Shown here: one piece after another, positions 9,601 to 17,018 of the stretch
Layout of the letters: each line of letters opens with the position of its first letter
How positions within the stretch are numbered: the first letter of the stretch is position 1
Assembly: GCF_014899185.1 (NCBI RefSeq)
Contig: NZ_CP045201.1
Location: 2,588,501 to 2,652,500, forward strand
DNA: 64,000 nt
Source: Pseudooceanicola spongiae
GTDB taxonomy: Bacteria > Pseudomonadota > Alphaproteobacteria > Rhodobacterales > Rhodobacteraceae
Direction of reading: 5' to 3'
Translations under genes and position numbers: made by a program
Notes under the pieces: generated by a model
The model's database searches: none
What the model saw: only the letters and a program-made list of their open reading frames with translations
Told to the model about the DNA's origin: nothing

Positions 9601-9729
9601 GATCGTGGTCGGCGCGATGTCGGGGTATTGCGACACCGGCAGGCGGGTAAAGGCAAAGGCCCCGGCCAGCATGGTGACAATCGCCAGCACCCAGGCGAAC
9701 ACCGGGCGGTGAATGAAGAAGTGGACCAT
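6622..9729 (-). CDS. RND efflux pump inner-membrane transporter (AcrB/HAE1 type)
   Basis: A 1035-residue proton-driven tripartite pump subunit. It has the twelve-helix RND layout with two large periplasmic loops. Key residues: the Asp-Asp pair in helix 4 (GLLVDDAIVVVENVER, about 404-405) and the matching Lys in helix 10 (AAKNAILIVEFAKG), which form the proton relay. Starts MVHFFIHRPVFAWVLAIV, typical for AcrB. The adaptor gene is 6 bp upstream. The pair follows the siderophore synthetase in the same direction after 162 bp, so it may export the siderophore, but hydrophobic-drug efflux is the family default. No outer-membrane TolC-type gene is adjacent. Confidence 0.95.
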   Translation of the reverse strand: MVHFFIHRPVFAWVLAIVTMLAGAFAFTRLPVSQYPDIAPTTIRISASYTGATADAVQNSVTTVIEDSLTAIDGLLYSNSTSRQGRSSITLTFDESVDPIDAQNEVQSKVSQIESQLPERVRTSGVNISRSSDSILMVGALVSTDAQYSTVQLGDILDNMVKGPVQRTEGVGGINIFGSGYAMRIWLDPLSLAQYQLTPTDVTAAVAAQNTTVSVGSLGELPTTEGQQFTATITAQSQLTSAEAFESILLKTEPDGSAVYLGDVARVEIGQESYGTSSFFDGENAAGFGINLATGANAVDTAAAVRATLSGLMGALPAGVEVHYAYDTSPFVQLSIEKVYHTLAEAVFLVLLVILIFLQKWRATLIPIIAVPVVLMGTFAVLGAAGYSINTLTMFAMVLAIGLLVDDAIVVVENVERVMEEDGIGPLAATEKSMGQITGALIGIALVLSAVFLPMAFFGGSTGVIYRQFSITIITAMVLSALVALILSPALCATMLTQTEHGGGIAPARWFNRNFDRITNGYAGAVKRLLRVPVLMILLLGGITFGAATLYTKLPSSFLPAEDQGVMMVIISLTEGSTTAQTQAVVNQIDDYLRTEERETVESTFASLGFGFGGSGQNAAMLFIKLKDFDARTGDGAAAGDVVARGNARFGRLRAGRVTFIQPPAIPGLGNTSGFSMYLVDQGGNGTEAMIAASAQLEAMATEDGRATGLRISGDEDEAVLRINIDQQKAESLGLTLSSLNSMMSVIFSGSSVNDFNMNGNLRPVMVQADAPYRMQPEDIESWYARNSSGEMVPFSAFMTTEWVSASPSLSRYNGTSAMSVSGSPAPGVSSGESMDAMEELTAQLPGGYGVAWTGLSYQERQSGNQAPYLYALSVMVVFLSLAALYESWSIPFSVMLAVPVGILGALVAAWVTGGSNDVYFKVGLLTTIGLAAKNAILIVEFAKGLEAQGKDLVEATVEAARMRLRPILMTSFAFMLGVVPLAIANGAGAAAQNAIGVGVLGGMMAATFIGVFMVPSFYVVVRRLTDRRVRRQKA

Positions 9730-9735
9730 CTGCGG

Positions 9736-10989
9736 TTATTCTCCGGCTTTCGGGGCGGCCGGAGCCTGACCTTCGGGCGTCGCGCCTCCCGGTGCCTGTG
9801 TGCCGGGCGTTTCCTCGACCAGACCATCCTTGTCGATGGTGACGGGGATGGTGGTGATCTCGGCCCCCGCCTTGAGGTTGCGCAGCCCGTCGACGATCAG
9901 CTGGTCGCCCGGCGCAACGCCATCGGTGACGATCCAGGCGTTCTGATAGGCGCCCTGCGCGGTCAGCGTGACCTCATGTGCGATGCCATCGCGCGCGAGA
10001 TAGGCGGTCAGCGATCCGTCCGAGCTGCGCGAGGTGGCGCGTTGCGGCACAAGGATCGCCTGCGTTGTCCCCAGCGTCAGGGCGACGCGCAGGAACTGCC
10101 CCGGCAGGATCAGCCGGTCAGGGTTGTCGAACTGAATGCGGAAATCGAGACTGCCCGTGGTGGTCGAGACCTGGATGCGCGGGCTGACCAGCGTGCCCGC
10201 CCCCTCATAGGTCGCGCCGGTTTCCAGTGTCAGCACGATGCCCAGCGGATCGACGGGCTGCAGGGTGCCCATCTCGATCCGGTTGCGCACCCGCAGCATC
10301 CGGGCCGAGCTTTCCTGCACATCGACATAGATCGGGTTGATCGAGGTGACGGTGGTCAGGGGATCGCTCTGATTGGCGGTGACCAGCGCCCCGACCGAAA
10401 ACTGCGGCAGATCGACGATGCCATTGATCGGGCTGCGGATGTCGGTGCGGTCCAGGTTCAGCTGCGCGGTCTTCAGCGCCGCCGCCGCGGAGGCGACATT
10501 GGCCTGCGCCTGCGCCAGTCCGGCCTCGGCGCTGTCCAGATCGGACTGGGTGATGCCGACACCGTTGAGCTTGCGATAGCGCGTGACGGTCGAGGTCGCC
10601 GCCGCCAACGCGGATTCGGCACTGACCTTGGCGGCCTTCGCGGCCTCCAGCGCCGCCTCATAGGTGTCGCTGTCCAGCCGGAACAGCAGATCCCCCGCCG
10701 AAACCGTCGCCCCGGAGGTATAGGCGATCTCCTCGATCACGCCCTCGACGCGCGGGCGCACTTCGGTCTGGTCATGGGCCACGGCGCGCCCCGGCAGGGT
10801 CACCGTATAGGGCACGCTCTGCTGCGCCAGCGCAACCACGCCCACTTCGCTCGGCCCCGTCGGCGGACGCCCCTGCGCCAGCGCGCCCTGCGATATCCCA
10901 AGGCTCAGCGCGACAACCAGACAGGGAATCGTCACCGATATGCGCGAAAGGAAATCTCTGGCCAAACTGCTTACTCCGAATACCTGCAT
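9736..10989 (-). CDS. RND periplasmic adaptor (membrane fusion protein)
   Basis: A 417-residue HlyD/AcrA-family adaptor linking the RND pump to an outer-membrane channel. Signal-anchor or signal peptide (SVTIPCLVVALSLGISQGALAQ), no lipobox, so probably soluble-periplasmic or N-terminally anchored. Lipoyl/biotinyl half-motifs near RVEGVIEEIAYTSGATVSAGDLLFRLD and the return strand GIVDLPQFSVGALVTANQ flank a helical hairpin (about 100-175). Pro/Ala/Gly-rich tail. The ATG at 10989 is the first in-frame start downstream of the NRPS. It is translationally close to the pump gene. Confidence 0.93.
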   Translation of the reverse strand: MQVFGVSSLARDFLSRISVTIPCLVVALSLGISQGALAQGRPPTGPSEVGVVALAQQSVPYTVTLPGRAVAHDQTEVRPRVEGVIEEIAYTSGATVSAGDLLFRLDSDTYEAALEAAKAAKVSAESALAAATSTVTRYRKLNGVGITQSDLDSAEAGLAQAQANVASAAAALKTAQLNLDRTDIRSPINGIVDLPQFSVGALVTANQSDPLTTVTSINPIYVDVQESSARMLRVRNRIEMGTLQPVDPLGIVLTLETGATYEGAGTLVSPRIQVSTTTGSLDFRIQFDNPDRLILPGQFLRVALTLGTTQAILVPQRATSRSSDGSLTAYLARDGIAHEVTLTAQGAYQNAWIVTDGVAPGDQLIVDGLRNLKAGAEITTIPVTIDKDGLVEETPGTQAPGGATPEGQAPAAPKAGE

Positions 10990-11151
10990 CCCGTGAACTG
11001 CACCGCAGCCCCGAGCTTTGTCCTTACACGGCGCTATCAGGATTTTCCGCCGCCGGGGCGCACAACTTTCCGCGAGCAGGGCGAAAAAACGGCCCTGTCG
11101 CTTATTGAAAGTGCGCCTGTCTGGCCCAGTCAGCCCCCCGGGTCCGCGCGT

Positions 11152-14100
11152 TCAGGAATGTTCCAGCCTGCGCTGTGCAGGGGCCGCGCGCACCGCCTGC
11201 GCGATCCGCAGTGCATTGGCGTCCGAGACGACATCGGCGTGGCGGCACTCCAGCTCCAGCACCCGCACGTCGCCGGCATAGGGGCGCCACAGATCGGGAC
11301 TGCGCCCGGTGCCCGCATGATCAAGCCGCGCATGGACATGCAGCAGCGGAGCCACGACGCGGCGTTCGCGGTGGCTGCGCACCAGCCGGTTGGTCTGCTG
11401 AACAGACCGCACGACGCCATGCTGCACCGCCTCGGGCAACTGCCCCAGCGGATGCCCGGTTTCGCGCAGGAACCCGAGGATATCGGTGCGCGTCACCAGA
11501 TGCGGATAGGCATCCGGGTCATGTCCCGCGATGGCCAGCAGCGCGCGGATCGCCGCGCCCTCGTCCGGCTCAGGCTCATTGCGCCAGCATTCCGACGGAT
11601 AGGCATCGAGCAGGACCAGCTGGCCAACCTCGCGCCCGCGCGCCTCCGCCTCAGCGGCGATGGCATGGGCGATGATGCCCCCCAGCGACCAGCCGAGCAG
11701 GTGGATCGGGCCGCTCGGGCACAGCGCCTCGATCCGGTCGCAGTAGTCATGGGCGAGGGACGACAGGCTGTCGGGCAAAGGCGCGTCGGGGTCGAGCAGC
11801 GGCGACTGGATGCCGATGACCTCCGCCCCCTTCAGCGCGCGTGCGAGGCCGCGATAGCACCAGGCGATACCGCCTGCGGGGTGGATCGCAAAGAGGCGGC
11901 GTGGCGCGTCGCCCTTGCGCGGCGACAGATGCACCACGGGGCCAAGGCCATCGTCGTGCTGCGCTTCGGCGTCGAGCTTGCGGGCCAGATCGGCCAGCAC
12001 CGGCACCTCGAACAGGGTGCCGAGACCGGGATCGCGGCCCAGCTCTTCCTCCAGCAGCAGCGTCAGACGCACCGCCTTCAGACTGTCCCCCCCGGCGGCG
12101 AAAAAGTCCGTCTCCGGCGCGACCGGGGCGGGCAGGCCCAGCACCTCGGCATAGGCCCGGCCCAGCAGCGCCTCGGTCCCGTCGCGCAGCGCGCGCGCAG
12201 GGGCTGAGGCAAACAGCTGTGGCGCGGGCAGCGCCTTGCGGTCCAGCTTGCCACTGGGGTTCAGCGGAAACGCCTGCAACGGCACGATGGCGGCGGGCAT
12301 CATCATCGACGGCAGACGCGCCGCAAGCGCCTCTCGGATCGCTGCCACCTCGACGCCCGCGCGCGGCACCACATAGGCAACCAGCTGCGCCTGGCCCAAG
12401 TGATCGGCGGGGGCCAGAACGGCGGCCTGCGCAACAAGGCCCGTGCCCTCAAGCACCGCCTCGATCTCGCCCAGCTCGATCCGCACGCCGCGGATCTTCA
12501 CCTGATGGTCGGCGCGCCCGATATAGGTCAGCGTGCCGTCGGCCGCCGCAAAGGCCAGATCGCCGGTGTCATACATCCGCTCGCCCGGCACGAAAGGATC
12601 GGCCGGGAACCGCTCTGCCGTCAGATCGGGCTGGCCGAGGTAGCCACGCGCCAACTGCCGCCCCGCAAGGTACAGCCGCCCCGCCACACCGTCCGGCACA
12701 GGCCGCCCACGCGGGTCTAGCAGGTATGTGCGCGTGTTCCAGACCGGCGTGCCGATCGGCACCGAGGCACCGGGTTCCTCCGCCCGCGCCTCGCGGTAGG
12801 TGACGTCAACGGCGGCCTCGGTCGGGCCATAGAGGTTGTGCAGACGCCCCTCGATACGGGCGTGGAACTGCGCAGCAAGGTGAGCTGGCAGAGCTTCGCC
12901 ACTGGCGAAAACCTTCGCGATCTGAAGGCCTTGCGAAGCGGGGGCGGCCAGAAACAGCGCCAGCATCGACGGCACGAAGTGCAGCGTCGTGATCGCATGA
13001 TCGCGGATCAACTGCGCCAGCGCAGACGGATCGCGATGCGCGCCCGGCGGGGCAACGACCAGCGTGGCCCCACTCAGGAACGGCAGAAAGAACTCCCAGA
13101 CGGAGACATCGAAGGTCGCGGGGGTCTTCTGCAGGATGCGGTCGCCGGGGCCAAAGTTGTATTCGGCTTGCATCCAGAGCAGCCGGTTGACGATGGCGTC
13201 ATGTTCGATCACCACCCCCTTCGGCGTGCCGGTAGAGCCGGACGTGAACAGCACATAGGCCGGATCATGGGGGCCGGGCGGTGTCGGCTCGGCCTGCGCC
13301 CCGGTGCCCCAAAGCGCGGGCGGCAGGAGGGGCGCCACGTGACCCGCGGCATCGAAACCAGCCTCCGCCAAGATCACCTTGGGCATGGCGCGCGCCAGCA
13401 TATCGGCGCGCCGGGCCGAGGCATCCTCGGGGTCGAGCGGCACATAGGCCGCCCCGGCGCGGATCACGCCCTGCAACGCCACGATCAGCGCGACAGAGCG
13501 CGGCAGCGCCACCGCCACCACATCGCCCGGCCCGATCCCCTGCCCCGCCAGATGCCGCGCGAGGGTGTCGCTGCGCCGGTCCAGCTCGGCATAAGTCAGA
13601 CGCTCGGCGCCGAAGACCAGCGCCTCGGCCTCAGGCGTCGCGGCGATCTGCGCGCGGGTCAGCGCGACCAGCGTCGTCTCGGGCACCGAATGCCCGGTGG
13701 CGTTGCGGGTGACGAGGTGCTGCACCGTCTCGGCCTGCGTCAGCGTCGGCACCCCGGCGAGGTCGGGCGCGAACAGCGCCGCCTCCAGATAGGTCGCCAG
13801 CCGCGTGGCATGGGCCTGCGTGCTCGCAAGGTCATAGAGCCTGGGGTTGCAATCGGCCTGCACCAGCAGCCCCGACTGTCCATCCCCCCGGAAACAAAAG
13901 GTAATGTCGTCGACCGAGCCCGCGCCGAGGATCTGCAACTGCGTCTCCAGCCCCGCCATCTTCGGCGTCGCATCGAACGGCAGCACGTTGACCAGCGGCC
14001 CATGCAGGCGCTTGCCCGCGCCGATGCGCTGCATCTCGCGCCGCAGCGCCTCGCCACGATATTTGCCGTGGCGGCGCATCGCGGCCATGCCCTGCGCCGC

Positions 14101-15069
14101 CTCGGAGAGCCAATCGACCAGCGGCAGATCCTCCCGCACCGTCAGGCGCAGCGGCAACACGTTGACCATAGTACAAGGCACCCGCGCGGCCTTTGAGCCC
14201 ATGCGGTTCATCAGCGGCACACCAAGGACGACCTCGCGCGGCACGTCCTCCTCTCCCGGAGCGACGGGCAGGCAGCGGGCCACGTAAGCCCCCGCCAGAG
14301 CGCTCAGCACATCGGCCCAGTTCAGCCCGACCTCTGCCGCCAGTGCGTGCAGCCGGTCGCGCGCGGCGGCGCTGAGGGGGACTTCTGCGCGGTGGAACCA
14401 GTGGTCGCTGACCGGCTCACCCGCCGCCATGCCTTCAACCACGCCGAGGGTCGCCAGCGTCTCGTGCCAATAGGCCCGGTCCTTGTCGCGTTTCGGGGCG
14501 GCGAGGTATTTTGCCTCGGCCTCCAGCGACTGCGCGTAGGGCGGAAAGCCCGGCCCCGGCGCACGGCCCGTGCAGGCTGCCGAATACAGCTCGCCAATGC
14601 GGTTGGTGATCAGCACCATGGCGTAACCGTCGGCGGCGAGGTGGTGAATGCGCTCGCTCAGGATATGGTGGTCGGGGGCCAGCACCCAGAGGGTGAAGCC
14701 CGCAACTGGCCCGTTGTGCAGATCAACCGGGCCTTTCGCCTCGGCCTTGATCGCGACAGAGGCCGCCGCTTCGGGGTCCGCCTCGCCCGAGAGATCACGC
14801 ACCACCAGCGCCGGGGCACCGTCCGCCGCCAGCCACTGTACGGGACCGTCCGGAGTTTCCGCAAAGCGCAGCGACAGGCACTCGGCCTCCGCCCCCACTT
14901 GCGCCACGGCGGCGCTGAGCGCGGCAAGGTCCAGCGGGCCACGCAGGCTCAGCGCCTGACCGGTCATGAAGACGGGGCTGCCCATGTCGCGGCGCTGCGC
15001 GTACCAGATGCCCTTCTGGGCCTCGCTCAGCGGCTGCGCGTCAGCCGGTACAGGGGGCAGAGAGCTCAC
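11152..15069 (-). CDS. entF: EntF-like nonribosomal peptide synthetase (C-A-PCP-TE), predicted serine
   Basis: A 1305-residue single-module synthetase that would join 2,3-dihydroxybenzoyl to serine, then oligomerise and release the product. Condensation domain about 10-440 with HHLAADG (His142-His143). Adenylation about 460-945 with FTSGSTGTPKG. The specificity residues read D654, V655, W658, H697, F721, S723, L746, V754, D755, K941, the EntF serine code. PCP with GGDSL (Ser996). Thioesterase with GWSLGG (Ser1128), Asp in LLDAYP (1155) and a late His (about 1277). I place the start at the GTG at 15069, which overlaps the carrier-protein stop as GTGA; an ATG at 15099 would overlap more. Product is probably enterobactin-like; a linear or dimeric ester is possible. 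Confidence 0.93.
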   Translation of the reverse strand: MSSLPPVPADAQPLSEAQKGIWYAQRRDMGSPVFMTGQALSLRGPLDLAALSAAVAQVGAEAECLSLRFAETPDGPVQWLAADGAPALVVRDLSGEADPEAAASVAIKAEAKGPVDLHNGPVAGFTLWVLAPDHHILSERIHHLAADGYAMVLITNRIGELYSAACTGRAPGPGFPPYAQSLEAEAKYLAAPKRDKDRAYWHETLATLGVVEGMAAGEPVSDHWFHRAEVPLSAAARDRLHALAAEVGLNWADVLSALAGAYVARCLPVAPGEEDVPREVVLGVPLMNRMGSKAARVPCTMVNVLPLRLTVREDLPLVDWLSEAAQGMAAMRRHGKYRGEALRREMQRIGAGKRLHGPLVNVLPFDATPKMAGLETQLQILGAGSVDDITFCFRGDGQSGLLVQADCNPRLYDLASTQAHATRLATYLEAALFAPDLAGVPTLTQAETVQHLVTRNATGHSVPETTLVALTRAQIAATPEAEALVFGAERLTYAELDRRSDTLARHLAGQGIGPGDVVAVALPRSVALIVALQGVIRAGAAYVPLDPEDASARRADMLARAMPKVILAEAGFDAAGHVAPLLPPALWGTGAQAEPTPPGPHDPAYVLFTSGSTGTPKGVVIEHDAIVNRLLWMQAEYNFGPGDRILQKTPATFDVSVWEFFLPFLSGATLVVAPPGAHRDPSALAQLIRDHAITTLHFVPSMLALFLAAPASQGLQIAKVFASGEALPAHLAAQFHARIEGRLHNLYGPTEAAVDVTYREARAEEPGASVPIGTPVWNTRTYLLDPRGRPVPDGVAGRLYLAGRQLARGYLGQPDLTAERFPADPFVPGERMYDTGDLAFAAADGTLTYIGRADHQVKIRGVRIELGEIEAVLEGTGLVAQAAVLAPADHLGQAQLVAYVVPRAGVEVAAIREALAARLPSMMMPAAIVPLQAFPLNPSGKLDRKALPAPQLFASAPARALRDGTEALLGRAYAEVLGLPAPVAPETDFFAAGGDSLKAVRLTLLLEEELGRDPGLGTLFEVPVLADLARKLDAEAQHDDGLGPVVHLSPRKGDAPRRLFAIHPAGGIAWCYRGLARALKGAEVIGIQSPLLDPDAPLPDSLSSLAHDYCDRIEALCPSGPIHLLGWSLGGIIAHAIAAEAEARGREVGQLVLLDAYPSECWRNEPEPDEGAAIRALLAIAGHDPDAYPHLVTRTDILGFLRETGHPLGQLPEAVQHGVVRSVQQTNRLVRSHRERRVVAPLLHVHARLDHAGTGRSPDLWRPYAGDVRVLELECRHADVVSDANALRIAQAVRAAPAQRRLEHS

Positions 15070-15314
15070 GCGGATTGCGCCTCGTGCGCGATCTGCCACC
15101 AGTCGTCCAGCGTCTCGGCCTCCATGAAGCGCGCGAAATCGAGGCCCTTGATCGTCTCGCCCCAGTGCATCAGCAGGGTCATCACCTGCATGGAATCAAG
15201 GCCCTGATCGACAAGGCTTTCCTCCGCTTCGACCTCCTCGGGGGCGACGCCGATCTGGGCGGCAATATCAGCGCGCATCTGATCTTTGGTCAGGACTTCA
15301 GTGTCTTGGGTCAT
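15066..15314 (-). CDS. Stand-alone aryl carrier protein
   Basis: An 82-residue carrier protein with the phosphopantetheine site VDQGLDSMQVMTL (Ser41) and an EntB-like C-terminal helix (DDWWQIAHEAQ). It would hold the activated 2,3-dihydroxybenzoate handed over by the neighbouring ligase and present it to the condensation domain of the synthetase. In enterobactin systems this domain is usually fused to an isochorismatase; here it stands alone. It overlaps the ligase stop (ATGA) upstream and the synthetase GTG (GTGA) downstream, implying coupled translation and balanced expression. Confidence 0.9.
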   Translation of the reverse strand: MTQDTEVLTKDQMRADIAAQIGVAPEEVEAEESLVDQGLDSMQVMTLLMHWGETIKGLDFARFMEAETLDDWWQIAHEAQSA

Positions 15315-16960
15315 GTGTTTTCCGTTTCGCTTGCGGTCTTGGCCTCATCCGCCAGCACCTCTGCGCGCAGCTGCTGACGCAGGTGACGACGCGAGATCTT
15401 GCCGACGGCGGTGGTCCCGAAGGTGTCGATCAGCCGGATCTCATCCGGGATCTTGAACGCTGCGATCTGGCGGGTCCGCATGAACTTGCGGATATCCAGC
15501 GCCCTCGGCGTCTCGCCCTCACGCGGCTTGATGAAGGCGCAGATACGCTCGCCCAGATGGGCATCGGGGATCGAGACGACCACGGCATCGAAGACCGCCG
15601 GATGCGCCAGCAGGTGATCCTCCACCTCCTCGGCCGAGATCTTTTCGCCGGCGCGGTTGATGTGATCGCCCGCGCGCCCCTGCACGATCAGATGCCCCGA
15701 GGGCTGGCGCGCGACGATATCGCCGGTGCGGTAATAGCCGTCTTCAAAGCTGCGCGCATTGGCGGCGGGTTCGTCGTGATAGGCGGAAATCGTGTAAGGC
15801 CCGCGCGTCAGCAGGTGCCCCGGCATACCCTCGGGCACCGGCTTGCCATCGTCGTCGAGCACGAGGATCTCGTCATCCGGGCTGATCGGGCGGCCTTGCG
15901 TGGTGACGATGATTTCCTCGATGTCATCAAGGCGGGTGTAGTTCACCAGCCCCTCGGCCATGCCGAAGACCTGTTGCAGCGTGCAGCCCAGCACCGGGCG
16001 GACCCGGCGGGCGGATTCGGGCAGGAACTTCGCCCCGCCGACCTGCAGCACCTCGAGCGAGGACAGGTCTGGCTGCATCTTCTGCGCCGCGTCGATCCAC
16101 AGCAGGGCCAGCGGCGGCACAAGCGAGGTGATCGTCACGCCCTCTTTCGCGATCAGCGGAAAGGCGGCGTCGGGCACCGGCGACGGGCACAGCACCACGG
16201 TCGACCCGGCGTAGAACGCGCCAAAGGTGCCGGGGCTCGACATGGTAAAGTTATGCGCCACCGGCAGCACGGCCATATAGACCGAACGCGGCCCCAGCCC
16301 ACAGATCCGGGCACTTTCGCGCAAGCTATAGATATAGTCGTCATGGGTGCGCGGGATCAGCTTGGACAGCCCGGTCGAGCCGCCGCTGATCTGCGAAAAC
16401 GCCACTGACTGCGGGTCGGGATCGGCGGTCAGGCTGGCGGGGTCGGCGGCGATGCCGATCATCGCGTGATGATCCGGCCCGGCCTCGCCTGCGACGATGA
16501 TATGGGCCAGCGCAGGCACGGCCTCGGCCAGCTCATCGGCCATTTGGCGATAATCAAAGCCATCGGCCTTGTCGGGGATGATCATCGCGACAGCTTCCGA
16601 GCGGGTCAGCAGATGCTCGATCTCTAGACGGCGATGCGCGGGCAGCGCGTAGACCGGGATCAGCCCGGCCGCAAACAGACCGAAGGCGGCGCGAAAGAAA
16701 TCGGGGGTATTGCCCAGCTGCACCAGCACCCGGTCGCCCGGTGTCAGCCCCAGCTCCAGCAGCCCAGCGCCAAAGCGGCGGGCCTGATCGTTCAGCTCAA
16801 GATAGCTGATCCGCTGATCGCGCCAGACCAGCGCGGTGCGGTCGGGGTGGGCGGCGGCGCGGGCGCGCAGCAACGCCGGAAAGGTCTCTCCCTGCCAGTA
16901 GCCCAGCGCGCGGTAGCGCTCGGCCCGGTCCTGCGGCCATATCTGCGAGAGAGGTTTCAT
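15311..16960 (-). CDS. entE: 2,3-dihydroxybenzoate-AMP ligase (EntE/DhbE family)
   Basis: A 549-residue stand-alone adenylating enzyme that activates an aryl acid and loads it on the aryl carrier protein. Motifs: SGGSTGLSKLIPRT (about 192-204), VFGMAEGLVNYTRLDD, and YRTGDIV. The aryl pocket reads LPVAHNFTMSSPG, with Asn237 and Ser242; Ser at that place and the Val of GLVNY fit 2,3-dihydroxybenzoate, whereas salicylate enzymes usually carry Cys and Leu. Resemblance to DhbE is strong along the whole length. GGAG lies about 8 bp before the ATG. It begins the coupled trio ligase, carrier, synthetase; no isochorismate-pathway genes are nearby. Confidence 0.93.
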   Translation of the reverse strand: MKPLSQIWPQDRAERYRALGYWQGETFPALLRARAAAHPDRTALVWRDQRISYLELNDQARRFGAGLLELGLTPGDRVLVQLGNTPDFFRAAFGLFAAGLIPVYALPAHRRLEIEHLLTRSEAVAMIIPDKADGFDYRQMADELAEAVPALAHIIVAGEAGPDHHAMIGIAADPASLTADPDPQSVAFSQISGGSTGLSKLIPRTHDDYIYSLRESARICGLGPRSVYMAVLPVAHNFTMSSPGTFGAFYAGSTVVLCPSPVPDAAFPLIAKEGVTITSLVPPLALLWIDAAQKMQPDLSSLEVLQVGGAKFLPESARRVRPVLGCTLQQVFGMAEGLVNYTRLDDIEEIIVTTQGRPISPDDEILVLDDDGKPVPEGMPGHLLTRGPYTISAYHDEPAANARSFEDGYYRTGDIVARQPSGHLIVQGRAGDHINRAGEKISAEEVEDHLLAHPAVFDAVVVSIPDAHLGERICAFIKPREGETPRALDIRKFMRTRQIAAFKIPDEIRLIDTFGTTAVGKISRRHLRQQLRAEVLADEAKTASETENT

Positions 16961-17018
16961 GCGACTGCTCCGGTCATTGGACCGGCCGCAACGAAAAGAC
17001 GCTGCGGCCGGAAGTGTC

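Noticed and set aside
9628..12207. Very long plus-strand open frame opposite the RND adaptor and NRPS
   Set aside because: It is antisense to clearly recognised genes, has Arg/Gln/His/Gly-rich composition typical of GC-rich antisense frames, and shows no family motif. The same holds for long antisense frames at 2247-3908, 8227-9345, 12838-14196, 43585-45675 and 60635-62671.
15311..16960. Salicylate-AMP ligase (YbtE/PchD type)
   Set aside because: The pocket carries Ser where salicylate enzymes usually have Cys, and GLVNY rather than the Leu form, so 2,3-dihydroxybenzoate fits better.
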